From Luscinia megarhynchos (taxonomy: Eukaryota > Chordata > Aves > Passeriformes > Turdidae), in NCBI GenBank assembly GCA_034336665.1, contig CM067569.1, positions 22,293,320 through 22,357,319 on the forward strand: a stretch of 64,000 nucleotides of DNA, read 5' to 3'. The notes below the pieces were generated by a model that saw nothing but the letters and a program-made list of their open reading frames with translations, had not been told where the DNA came from and ran no database searches. The first letter of the stretch is position 1, and every line of letters starts with the position of its first letter. Positions 26,985-37,658 of the stretch are shown here, piece by piece. The translations under genes and the position numbers were made by a program.

Positions 26985-27260
26985 TTATGCCACGTTTCTA
27001 GTGCATTCCATTCATTTTTTAGGAAGGCGTGTTTAATATAATCTGTATTTATTTTACATGTTTCCTCTGCTGGATTTCAGCCATGTAAAATAAATGCTAT
27101 GTTTATTATCCTCTTTGACTGCAGTATTTCAAGGACTTTCCCTCTTGGCGGCTTCTTTCCAAGGGTTCTTTATGTCCAGACCTGTCAGACTTTACAGACT
27201 GGGATGGAATAATGTGTGTTTGACTTGCCTCCCTTGCATGCACATTCCCTTGTTTCTGAT
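26985..27260. promoter_or_regulatory. Candidate conserved non-coding element with hairpin
   Basis: This block differs in texture from its flanks. It lacks long homopolymers, has two isolated CpGs (near 27028 and 27149) and holds the perfect 14-bp inverted repeat listed separately. Clean sequence with few simple repeats is typical of conserved non-coding elements in vertebrates. No alignment was possible, so conservation is inferred and not shown. No protein-coding frame runs through it. Confidence 0.3.
27045..27097. other. 14-bp perfect inverted repeat, 16-bp RNA stem
   Basis: The arm atttattttacatg at 27047-27060 is exactly reverse-complemented at 27082-27095 (catgtaaaataaat), with a 21-base loop. 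Outside the DNA-perfect arms, T46/G96 can wobble-pair in plus-strand RNA and G45/C97 pair, giving 16 paired positions. A further CTG/CAG pairing is possible inside the loop. It is the strongest hairpin I found in the window. The stem is still shorter than that of most animal microRNA precursors. Confidence 0.85.
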
Positions 27261-30200
27261 CTAACAATGTGGATTTTGGAACTGTTTTGAAAAAAAATTT
27301 GAAAATTCATGGAAGATCTGGAGCAAAAGGGGAAGAGCAATGAAGCTTTCTGAAAAGCAGATTTGCCACAAAAATATAAACATACATATAAAATATTTCT
27401 GAAATCAGTGTATATTATCAGGCACTTGTATGACAGATGAGTTCTTAAATTAAACTGGTTTTAATGCATTCTTTAAACCAGTTGCTTTATGACCATATAA
27501 TTTTCAGGAAATCATAATTTTTTGTTGTATATTCATGTGCTTTCCAAAGCTGGTGGAATATTTAATTGATACCTTGAGGGTCCAGAGGACCTTGAGGCTT
27601 CCTTTGTGCTGAAACAGCAACTCAAATGGTACTAAAACCCAAAGAAACTCTATCCACAGAAATTAACTTCTGAAGAGAGGTGCAAGCTGAATTACAGAGC
27701 TTCTTGTATTTGGGGAACCCCAAGGATAGAGTGTTGATACAGATACTAAATTTGTTTCAAATTTTAGGAACCTTAGGTTATTATTTCAGATGCTTTTACC
27801 TGGACTTAAGCATCCTTAAACAACATTCACAGTTTCAGGAGAGAATGTTTCTTAGAATAAGATTACTTTTTAATCTACTATTTTTGGGGCTTATATTAAA
27901 TATTCAGTTTTGAGTAACTTTTCTTATCATAGGGCGTTGTTTGTAGCTTTACTATAAATTTTACTAAAATAAAAATAATAGCCACTTTTCTGCAGTTTGA
28001 TGTTCTGTGTGCAAAAGTGAATCCACTACATCTGAATTTACTTTTCATTAATAACGATAATCATGTAGACTACAACTACGAAATGAGGTACAATTAGGGA
28101 AAGGATTATTTTTATTAAATAGAAATATCAGAGGAATAAGCATGCAAGTTGCAACAAAACCACAGATGAATAAACTTTTGAGAAATGTGGAGGAGAAAAA
28201 AAGTGGAAAAAAATTACTGAATTTACCCCAAAAATTCCTAATTTTTTCTTTTTCTCCCCAAAAGCGAGTTAGGTCTCAAAACAATATTTGACTTAAAGAT
28301 TCACATCCACTTTTGGCACCTCAGAATCTACAGGGCAGTTGATAACTTAGCAGCAGAGATGAGTTTAAACTTCTAAATCAGTGGAAAACATCCTCTCAGC
28401 TCACACTGAAGTGAGAAGTGCAAAGCTGAGCAACAATGAAATACTGGTCTTAATTCTGATATAGCAGGGACTGCCTTTCATTACAGTGCTTAGGCCTGGA
28501 TTTACAGCAGACTAAGAGCTATCTTGGTAGACTTAGCAGTCCAGCTCTGTGTTCCAATGCCCTTTCTAAGCCAGAGGGAGTTATGTTTCCATCTGCTTGA
28601 GAAGTTACTAGAAGCCTTATCCTGCTTCTGTCCCCATACCTGCATTAATGTAGATCTTAATAAACCCAAACAACTTCTACTGGTGTTGGGGTAATTATAA
28701 TCAATGTTGCTCTCTACCAAGGTTATAAGACAAATGTTTTGAAGAAAAGCAATATGATGACAGAAGAGGACTCTTTTAGTAGGAGTGGCTTCTTGGCAGT
28801 AGTTAAGAGGAATTATGGATAGTACTTAAAGAAAAAAGTTGTTCTTTCATCTTACAGTGCTCTTCCAGGTGCTCCAAAGTTTCATTTCTTTCAGCATTTA
28901 TCACCAAAAATGTGGACTCAGCAGACTTTTGATAATCCAAGATTTTAGAGGCCTTGTTAAAATCCACTTAATGTCTTGTGCCTAAAGTTGTCCAAGCACC
29001 AGGTATTGTTGTTTCCCAGAAAAATCAGTGAAAACTTAGAATGCTCAACAGGTAGTGTGCTGAAACCCCATGAAAGTCTGGCACAGTTTCTCTTCATATT
29101 TACTAGAGAGATGTGGTCTTTTAAAATAAAATTTAAAAAAACCAAAACCACAACCCTCAACCCACTCTATTTGACAGTAGGGGTATGCATGTGCCATAAT
29201 AAGTATATCAGCTTATAGGAGACAGTTTGATTATTAAGGATTTATTAAGAGTTATTTTACAATCAATCTCTGATGCTTTAGGATGATGAACTCCAAATTT
29301 AAATTCCATTTATCAAACCTACTAAAATAAACTTACAGGATAATAGCAGCATTAAGGAATTGCTTTCCCTAACCTTAATTTGGAGATTTCTATTTCCTTG
29401 ACAAAGTGGTGCACCTGGCAAGAAAGTCAAATCAGTATTTGATAGATGTAGCCTGTTTGGAGGTATTAACGAATAATTTGAAATTATGGTCATTATTTAC
29501 TTTATGGAAAACATTTTAGAGGATATGATTTACACCAGGAATAAGCTTTTGGTGCAGTACAAAATCTAGAACTAGAGGCTTGAAACCAGAGAGTTTAGAC
29601 TAGAGAAAGTTCATTTAAAAGTCATGTTTCCCATATAAATTATATGCAGTTGTGCAAACATGTCAAAGTTTGGTAAATTAAATTTGTTTAATGTAAATAA
29701 TCCTGAGACCAAAATAATAGCATCGCTTCAGGAGAAAAGACATTATGCTCCCACTTTCATAAAGTTTGTATAACTCAATGCAAGGAAGAACTCAACTGTT
29801 ACTCTGTGGAGAGTTATGATTTGTTAGATCCAAGTCCATAAAGCATGCTCATAAATGTGTTTAATTCCTTTAATTGGTCTAAGACACAAAAACATAGACA
29901 CATTCTTTTTCACTGGTTGAAACTTCAGTGCCAAAGCCCTAATAGGTGCTATTGGAATTAACTGCTTAAGTGAAGAGAGAATTAGTGCAGGTGGTGGCTA
30001 GAAGAGTGGAAAGAAATTTACTGGTAGCCATGTTTTTCAGGTACAGCAAAAAGCAGTGTAATTTTACTTTGAAAAAGGCATATCTTCAATGTGAGGAACA
30101 CCTACAGCTGTAGCATCAATAAAAATTATTTTTGGATGAATCAACATGCTGTATAGGAGCCAGGAGCTGTATAGAAACTGAAGTGGTCATTTCTTTACAA

Positions 30201-32639
30201 ACAAATTTAACATTTAATGTGTTGACCATGGGAGAAGCTGAAATTTGCATGTAGGCCTAGAACTAATCCAAAGTTTTGGGTTTCTTAATGTGTACAATTT
30301 TTCGAGCATGACTGCCAACAATTAGAGGCTTTTGGCCAAGTCCCATGAAGCACTGAGTGTTGTGGCCTTAACCTAGGACACTACCATGGCATGTTGTAAA
30401 TAGTTCTGTTGATGTTTTCAAAAGTTAAGCTTGTCCTGATTTCCTAGTTGTCTGAATGATGGCTTTTTGACAGGCTGTGGGTTAGTGAAACTTTGATCTT
30501 GTTGTGGAATTGAGGAAGAGCTCTTCATATCACCCTGGTTCAGAAGAGCATAGCCCAAAAACATGGGGCATTGAACAGTGGGCTCTTTCCAAAATCTGTG
30601 CAGTGTCACAGTTCACCAAGGGGCTGCCAAGGGGATTAAAGGTCAGTACACAGCAAAGTAATGAGTCTAATCTAATCTCTGCAAGAAATAGGATTTCCAG
30701 CTAAAACTGGAACATTTAATTACATTTTGAATTATGCAGATTCAGGAGATGTATTTTCCCATGAGCTGGGGACGTTGGGAAGGGGCTGCAAAGTAAAAAC
30801 CTGATGAAGTTTGTTTGCTACTGCTGTGAGGAGGTAGGAGAGCTCTGCCCCTTGAATGTCTGAGGCATCAACACTCTCTTAGACTAATATGGTCTAAGAT
30901 ATTTTCACTGGACCTGTCAAGGATTTTTCAAAGCAGGAAAGGGAATATAAATTCACCCTCCCTCAAAGCAATGTTAAAACTCACCATTACAGTCCCATTA
31001 TTAGTTAATGAGTCATTTATCTGCAAACCTGTGCTTAACCAGTTTATCAGCAGTTGAAATGGCTAACCAGTATGTATTGAAGCATGCAGAACTGTGTGGG
31101 CTCAAAGTCAGTTCTTGTGTCCTCACTAACAGGTCAAATCACATGCAGCTGTACTTGTTTTGCAGCTCCAGCCACCACTTGTGTGCAGATTCTCTGGAGA
31201 GAGCTTTGGTTTAAATGGAGGAGAGAATGCAGCTCTGTTGTTGACACTGGGGTAGCTGTCAGGGACATTTTGCCTTCCACAGAGGTCATAACTTGTCACT
31301 GAATCCCATTGTTGGCAAAAAGGGGTCTGGTTTTCACGGCATTGCTATTTGTTTTTGATTTGGTCTCCTCCTGAGTGCACAGATTATAGGCCAGTAAACC
31401 TCTCTTTCTCTGACTAGTATGGGAAGTTCCAGTCTCATAAACCTTAAATAAGTCTTAACTCCAGATCACTGCCTTTTGGAGATTAAATTTCTCAATGTTT
31501 TTCTGTGTTTTTAGCCCAAGGGTGCTGTTGACAGAAAGCAGTGTTTTTATTCCCTGATTGCTGTCTGTCTTTGTAATTTTTTTTATATGTTGCATTTTTC
31601 TGCATTAGTGGAGGTATCTGTGTTTGAAAAAGGATTACATTAGTCAAAATTTAAGACAGATAATTTGCCCTCTTTCCTTACTGACTGACAGGAGCCTAAG
31701 CTGCTCATAATCTTCTGAAAAAATATGGTCCTTTTGCAGCCTATTGAAAATTTCAGAACCAGAAGATTTTACCTCTTAATACATCTAATTGAAAAGCTGT
31801 TGATTTTTGACAGTGGCAGCCAGTAGTGGTATGAGCTGCCTGAGATTTGCTGACATTGATTTTTTAAAAATATTTTTTACTAAACAGATCATTTTCGCCA
31901 GTATTTCCCTTATTCGTGATAATTTATAGTCTTTACAGCAGTGAAGGCAAAAATGAGACTTCCTTAAACAGTTGCCTTGAAGGCAAAAGAGAAATCATAG
32001 CTTTAAAACGTGAATTTCAAACACTGTAATTTTGGAGAAGCAGACTTAAGCAGATCACCAAAGTTCTATTGAAAATTTTCTGTAACTTAGCTACATCAAA
32101 AGCATAGCACGTCTATGTGGTTTTCTAGTACTCAAAGAGAATCTTTCAAATATTTCTCAAGCACTCTGAGGGGAGAGTTATCAAATTTGAGCATATTTCA
32201 GTCAGATGTAAAACTATTTTGAGTGCAAAGTACTAGAGCTGCCTCTCAGTGCAGATGCTTGTGTCACAGGTTATTTTTCTCCAGGAAGAGCTTGCAGAAT
32301 TTTCCCAGTTCTCTGTCGTGTGTTCCTCTGTGCCAGTGTGAGTCTGTAATGCAAAGCTGGTTTGGACATTCTGGAGAAACTACTTCCTAAAACTTTAATT
32401 GATGAAACATTGAAGTAGGGGTGCATTCTGCACCCTGATCAGGAGGATTTTTGTCCTGCAGTAGTTCACAAGTTCGCAGGTAAAGTTAAAAGTTACTTGC
32501 TGCTTCTCTCATGGAGAAAGCTCTCTGTTTGTCTCCCATGGAAACCTTTCCTGAGATTTCCTAGTTGTCAAGGATGGGTTCAGAGTTCATAGAGCTTTTT
32601 ATTGTGCCCTTTTTGAGGGATAGAGGCTGATTTGCAGCA
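27261..32639. other. Non-coding DNA, no gene seen
   Basis: AT-rich sequence with only short open frames. No RNA gene or repeat family was recognised. The right end, from about 32430, becomes cleaner and merges into the candidate regulatory region. Confidence 0.65.
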
Positions 32640-33000
32640 CTATTTAAAGCAAAGATGCCAAATGAAAGTTCTTCATTTTAAGTTTGTGCTTACACAAAGC
32701 TTCTTTGTGGTTTTTTAGGCCTGTCAGACTTGTCAGGCGTGGTAAGAAAAAGTATATTGTTTCCAGCACTTGGATTCCTTTCCTTCTGACATCTGCCACT
32801 CTGTAAAGATGATAAATTCCTGCCTCATTAGCCAGGGGTGTGGGATTACAGGCTGACAACACATTAATCACCAGCTTCTGTGGCAGGCTGACTAGCAATA
32901 GGCATTGTTAACAAAACTTTTCTAATATGTCACTCTTCCCTATGACAGCCTGTAATCAATCATCTTGATTGACAGTGCTGATAGATTACACTATTTATAC
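32640..33000. promoter_or_regulatory. Candidate enhancer with PBX-MEIS/PREP site
   Basis: The decamer TGATTGACAG at 32966-32975 is the textbook composite site for PBX1 with MEIS/PREP proteins. It overlaps a 17-bp inverted repeat, TCAATCA-TCT-TGATTGA, at 32956-32972. A GGATTA-type (OTX/PITX) word lies at 32843-32848, an ATTAATCA word near 32862, and a CTATTTATAC (MEF2-like) word at 32991-33000. A 12-bp inverted repeat, gattacaggctg at 32844-32855 and its exact complement at 32946-32957, brackets the block. Simple repeats are scarce. The combination suggests a conserved developmental enhancer, but target gene and activity cannot be read from the window. Confidence 0.45.
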
Positions 33001-33470
33001 TTTGTGTAATGAAAGATAGCGTTTCCACCTACTGTCATTTCTAGGCTAGCATTGGAGGATCGCTGAATAGAAACAAACACAACAAAAACCCCCGGCCCCA
33101 GCTCGGCATTGTGAAGTTCACTCAGACAGCCTTGTAGGTCCTTTGTGGTGGCTCTCAGATGATGTGTATTCTTGGGGAGCCTGGTAAGCACTTGCCTTTA
33201 AGTAACCCTTGAACCGAGCGTTTCTTTGCCGACTTTGCTGCAGGGAACTGCCGGGTCAAGTTCAGGCAGGTAGAGACCGTGTTAATCATGTGGTGGCTGC
33301 TGCTCCTTCTCCCATCCTGTCTGTCTTCTCCTGCTGACAGCCCTCCACCCCCAGCCCCAGCCCAGATGAGAGGTGATTTAGATGTTGATAAAGTATGCGT
33401 GTTTCATGATTTAGAAGGCAAAATTATACGTGTTTCCCGTAATTGTATGGCGCGGGGAAAGTAAACATAG
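33001..33470. promoter_or_regulatory. Local CpG cluster, possible promoter or conserved element
   Basis: About fourteen CpG dinucleotides fall within 470 bases, in words such as gaaccgagcg, gccgggtc, gaccgtg, tacgtg and ggcgcgggg, while neighbouring kilobases have almost none. CpG retention in a depleted genome points to an unmethylated element or strong constraint. An acceptor-like pyrimidine stretch ending in gctgcag lies near 33235-33242. It could be an alternative or non-coding RNA promoter, a conserved element or an unrecognised exon. No TATA box or initiator is convincing. Confidence 0.35.
33288..33464 (+). other. 58-codon open frame with signal-peptide-like start
   Basis: From the ATG at 33288 (A at position -3, otherwise a weak Kozak context) the frame encodes 58 residues and stops at 33462-33464. 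It opens with MWWLLLLLPSC, a short tryptophan- and leucine-rich hydrophobic core like a secretion signal. A small-residue region (SSPADS) and a proline-rich run follow, then a charged tail that includes an RGD triplet and ends in ARGK. The frame sits inside the CpG cluster. The hydrophobic start partly reflects a ctg/ctt-rich patch of DNA, so chance is the default explanation. It matches no peptide family I know. Confidence 0.12.
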
Positions 33471-34109
33471 GGAGGAAGTGCAGAGCCAGCTTGCCAAGAC
33501 AGCAGAGTCTGTGTTGGAGCTTGTTTGGCTTTTGAAACTTAGGAAATCAGGAACAATATCAGGATTAAAGTGCATAAGCAAATTGATGTCTTGTTTAGGT
33601 TTTGATATAGCTCTTTCTGGTTCTAGAATCACTTGATTATTACCTTTATATCTTCTTTGCTTCCTGAAGTTATTTCATTTGGCTGTACTAGAAGATAGAA
33701 CATTGACTTTAACAGCACAGAAATTCCTTGTAGCAAATATCTGTTAGAACAGATTATTTTTTTTTACAATTGACTCCTATAGATTCATGTAGAATAATTG
33801 CAAATAAATGCTGCCTTTTTATTATTATAATGGCTCAGATATCATCATCTTCATTTCTATATGCATTCTGAGAACTTTCTTAATATATTTTATTGATATA
33901 TTTATTTATCTCTCTCTTTTTCCCTGTGAGCAATTGTGCTTTTTTTTTTCGCATTGGAAAGGTTCATGTGCTAAGTCACAACAAGAAACTTAAAATTCAA
34001 CCTTTGGAAAGTAGGAAATATGAATTGGGCCCTAAATTATTGTCCTTGGGAGTTGAGCTAAATTTAGGCATTTGGACAGGAACAAGGATGGAGAAGATCA
34101 TCTAAACTT
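33471..34109. other. Non-coding spacer, AT-rich
   Basis: Returns to AT-rich texture with T runs (near 33750 and 33940). No feature could be supported. Confidence 0.6.
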
Positions 34110-34560
34110 TAATCTCCCTGAGAAGGGTTTCATTGTGAGCCACAATGATTAATGAGAAACCTGACCATCTGATTAAACCCCTCTGTGTCACAGGACATGA
34201 TTAGTAGGTGACAGAGACTGTAACAGTATCCAGCGAAGCCTTGTTTCTTTCACAGCTCAGACTGTTGTATGATTAATGTCCCCAAGGGCTATCTCCAGGT
34301 CAGGCAGGGATAACCTGTCAGAACAGGTGGAAGTGACAAATTCTGCAGAAACTCCTTTTGCAGAAGAGGCAGCACGCAAGAATGGATGGATGGGGAGGAC
34401 TCCAGATGGGCTGGTTGACCTTTCTGTACTCTGAGCAGACACCGAGAGCATCACGGGAATGAAACACAGCAAAGTATCAGAAAACTGCAGATGTTCCGTG
34501 GCTATTGAAGAATTACAGCATTGCCAAGTTGGGTTGGTAAAATGCACAACACGTCATATT
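34110..34560. promoter_or_regulatory. Candidate conserved non-coding element with SOX-like repeat
   Basis: Balanced base composition, few homopolymers and several isolated CpGs (near 34230, 34374, 34442, 34455, 34497 and 34551) set this block apart. At 34131-34147 a perfect inverted repeat, CATTGTG-AGC-CACAATG, places two ACAATG SOX-type words in divergent orientation. It is followed at once by GATTAATGA, a homeodomain-like word. A GACAGGTGG-like E-box relative occurs near 34324. A 96-codon minus-strand open frame crosses the block without any recognisable domain. The regulatory role is inferred from texture and motifs only. Confidence 0.35.
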
Positions 34561-34610
34561 ATCGCCACTGGTTTACACTTTCTGATATGCTGGAGGAGAC
34601 TGTAGATCTA

Positions 34611-34622
34611 GTGTGTGTGTGT
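34611..34622. repeat. (GT)6 microsatellite
   Basis: Six uninterrupted GT units, flanked by ctag words on both sides (atctag before, ctagat after). Confidence 0.9.
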
Positions 34623-34839
34623 ATGGACTAGATAAAATACCACACACTGTGTTTTATGGCAAGAGGGGAAGATTCTTTGCTTCAGCACAGATAAGGCTTG
34701 ATAGAGTTGATGCTTTAGTCTAGCATTTTCCTGTGCCAGTATATATAATCTATCTCATTCTCATCAATACTGCTCCACTTAGGGCAAGACAATCTTGGAA
34801 GTTAAAATGGTTTATAAAAATCCTCATTCCTTTTTATTA

Positions 34840-34920
34840 GGTGGCGGTTATCTAGTCAGGTATTTTATATCTTCCAGAGCACTTTCACCTCTTAGGTCAT
34901 AGGTTCAAATCCCCAGCTTA
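34840..34920 (+). repeat. Possible tRNA-derived SINE relic
   Basis: GGTTCAAATCC at 34902-34912 fits the polymerase III B-box. Upstream lies cagagcactttcacctctta and then ggtcat, which recalls the anticodon-side half of tRNA-headed SINEs. The arms around the B-box do not pair well enough for a functional tRNA T-stem and no intact acceptor stem is visible, so this is not a tRNA gene. An old tRNA-headed SINE (MIR or AmnSINE type) is plausible; chance is also possible. Confidence 0.25.
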
Positions 34921-36439
34921 AGTATCCTGACATGCTCCACCTTCAACATCACACAGCACAGAATTAGCAAGAGGATTGCTAAAGTATCATCTTTCAGATA
35001 AATAGACCTTTTCATTTAATCATAGGAATGGTATAAAATATCTTTGTACTACTACACAGGCAGAGAAGAGAATGTTAGCATGGGGGTTCTTATGAAATTC
35101 CCTCTGCCTGCAGTTAATTTTTAAAACAAAACAAAAGTGAAACCACAGAATAGGGTTTTCCCCTTTGCCAAACGAAAGAGCTACTTCTGTGCAAATCTTA
35201 ATGCTGTTATACCATTGCTATTCGTGTTGATACCATTTTTAGCCATTTATAATCTTGCTTTCTTCAGCTTCTCTTTTAGCATATACAGACTATCTTCCTC
35301 AGTTTAGTTATAAAAAGTGGATTTTCTTTTGCATATGATTTGTTTTTCTCAGCTTTATGTATCTTTGAGAAGAACGGCTGCTTTTTGCTTTATAGACGGA
35401 AAAGAATCAGCCCTAGTTGAGTTATTGTGCTCCAACATTAGACTTTACATTTAATTGAACTTTAGTTTGCATTTTCACCATTTTAAAGGGAGCTATTCTG
35501 AATAAGGCTCTCATTGCTGTGGTTCTAAGACTAATTTTTTGTTCTTTGCCACTGTTTAAACTGTCAGATCCAGCTTTGGGTATGGTAAATGCTGTGCTCC
35601 CTTGAGCAAATCAGCTGCCATATGCTATAATTTACACTCTCTGAATCTTTATTGGCTTGGCAAAAGGTCATTTTTCAGAGTGGTTTTCCCAATACAGAAT
35701 GCATAGAAGAAACAGCCACAATTCAGTGGACTGGTCACTGGAGATGGGAAATCTCCTCTCTATGCATGGTCACAGAGTAGCAAATAGAATATAGGTAATA
35801 AGCCCTGGAAGCTACAGAGGGAGTGAACCACAATCTCTCACTTGAACACTCCAGATTTTGAAGTCCAAATTCAGTTATTTTCTATTTTTGTTAAAAAATC
35901 CACAAATGCACAAATCTGTTGTAGCATAAAGATTTTAATAGCAATTTCAAGCACTACCTCTTACTCGGCTCCAACAGAAGTGATAGAGTTTGATAAATTG
36001 TGACAACTTCTTGTGTAAATAGTTTGCCTAGGTATTTGTTTCAAACTTTGCTATCAGTTTTTCAAACTCTTGTCATTGTAGATGCTTCCCTGTAGTTTCA
36101 TCAGTAAATCAGAAGGGAAGGCTGGATATGAATTGCTTGTCTGATACAAGAGGAGACAAGACTGGCTTCTTAACCCTCTGTGCAACCCTTGGGGGAAATC
36201 AAAGCAAGAAAAATGACAGAATTTTGCTATTGAAGGGTAGTTAATGAAGTTAATTTTAGGGGTAATCTGCTAATCCAGAAGTAGAAAGGCAGTATCATGG
36301 TGCAATATTCCAGTGTGATCACGTTAGCAACTTATGTCATTTGTCTCAGTGCCTGAGGCACTCTACCTGAATTTAGAATTACCCTAACGAATCTTAGTAG
36401 TAGGGAGGTGCTGGTGTGCATCTGTTGTATTTTGTAATA
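34921..36439. other. Non-coding DNA, no gene seen
   Basis: Mostly AT-rich with short closed frames. No repeat family or RNA gene was recognised. Confidence 0.6.
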
Positions 36440-36665
36440 CACTCAGGTGTGTTTCTGTTGTTATGAGTAGCACTAATGAAAGCCTAATATCCATTTCCAT
36501 AGAGAGTTGCAAGGATGGCTGTGTTTCTTTAATTTGTAGGGAGTGTGTTTATAATGTAAAAGGAGCTTGTAAATTAATTGTAATTAAGGCTCCAAGACTG
36601 GTTAAACATTCCCGTGGAAGAGCACCTGCAATGGGATTTATATCATCATCATCATCCTGACAAAT
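36440..36665. promoter_or_regulatory. Candidate homeodomain-rich conserved element
   Basis: The core at 36571-36588 contains adjacent TTAATTG and TAATTAA words, which are core binding sites of many homeodomain proteins. The surrounding 200 bases are free of long homopolymers and stay open in one plus-strand frame (36463-36660) that has no recognisable protein character. The block ends in a five-unit ATC repeat at 36642-36656. It has the look of a vertebrate conserved non-coding element, but that is inference. Confidence 0.35.
36642..36656. repeat. (ATC)5 microsatellite
   Basis: Five uninterrupted ATC units at the right border of the homeodomain-motif block. Confidence 0.9.
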
Positions 36666-37636
36666 GCAAGAGGCTGCTGTAAGAAAGTTAAAATAAACTT
36701 ATGTCTCTACAAAATGTTAATTAAATGTTTTGAATATAGCATTGGACATGAAAGGCTGTCTATATTGTATATACAGCTTGTACAGTGATACTTGTCTCCA
36801 GGCCTGTATTGAGCCTTGTAGAGAATTGCTGCTGCCTTATGAATGAATTGTGTCAGGGGTTTTCTGGTTTTCTTTTGAGACCTTTACTGTCAATACCAGG
36901 AATGGGAGGAGGAGAAGCATCCCACTCCTCAGTGGCCCTGAAATGAACTTAATGTGCACCTCTGCTCCTTCAGAAAAGCCAATTTCATTGATGACTACCT
37001 GAAACTGTGCAAGCAGAACACTTGTTTCAGCTGACATAGCTGGACAGTGAGGATTTGTGTGTGCAGGATAGAGCTTTTCTGGTTTAGCTCTGTCTGTACA
37101 TTTTTTTGAACACATGAAGGCACAGTTTTTGAAAATCTGTGTACATGCTCAGCAGCCTCTAAGATATGGGCAGGTCAATCTTGCCACTGCTGCATGGCCA
37201 TGGGAGAGCTCAGCTGTTCTTCACAGCCATATCCTTCTTTCCCAAGGTGGAGTACAAACTGAACATGAGTTGAAGTTTTCATCATGTTGTAGCTTCCAGG
37301 GACAGCACAGTGCTCCATCCCAGGGCTGAAATGCTTGGGTTCTCTGTCATCACAGACCTGAGCTCTAGCTGAGCTCCTGCTGTGAAAGATGACTTGGAGA
37401 TACTTTTAATGCATCTCCTCTCACCCGTCCTCTTTAAAATATATGATAACAATCTGGACAGTTTCTCTTGTCATGAACATGGGCTTGTCTCTCTGTTCTT
37501 TGACAAGCTGGGAGTGGTGCTAATTGTCAGCCTATGAACATGGGCACAAAAATGGCCATTACATTTTGTACTCTAGTGTTTAATCTGTGGTAGAAGGAAT
37601 CCTCTTTTTGTTACAGGTAAATCTAAAAATGTCATT

Positions 37637-37658
37637 TTGGGCATTCCTGAATGCCCAA
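37637..37658. other. 22-bp near-perfect palindrome
   Basis: The arms ttgggcattc at 37637-37646 and gaatgcccaa at 37649-37658 are exact reverse complements with two central bases. It contains GGGCATTC/GAATGCCC and, at its edges, TTGGGC/GCCCAA. It could bind a dimeric factor or be a chance palindrome. Confidence 0.8.

Noticed and set aside
32838..32856. Word tgggattacaggctg resembles the Alu sequence around gctgggattacaggc
   Set aside because: Only about a dozen bases match. Alu is confined to primates and the CR1 tails point to a bird, so this is coincidence.
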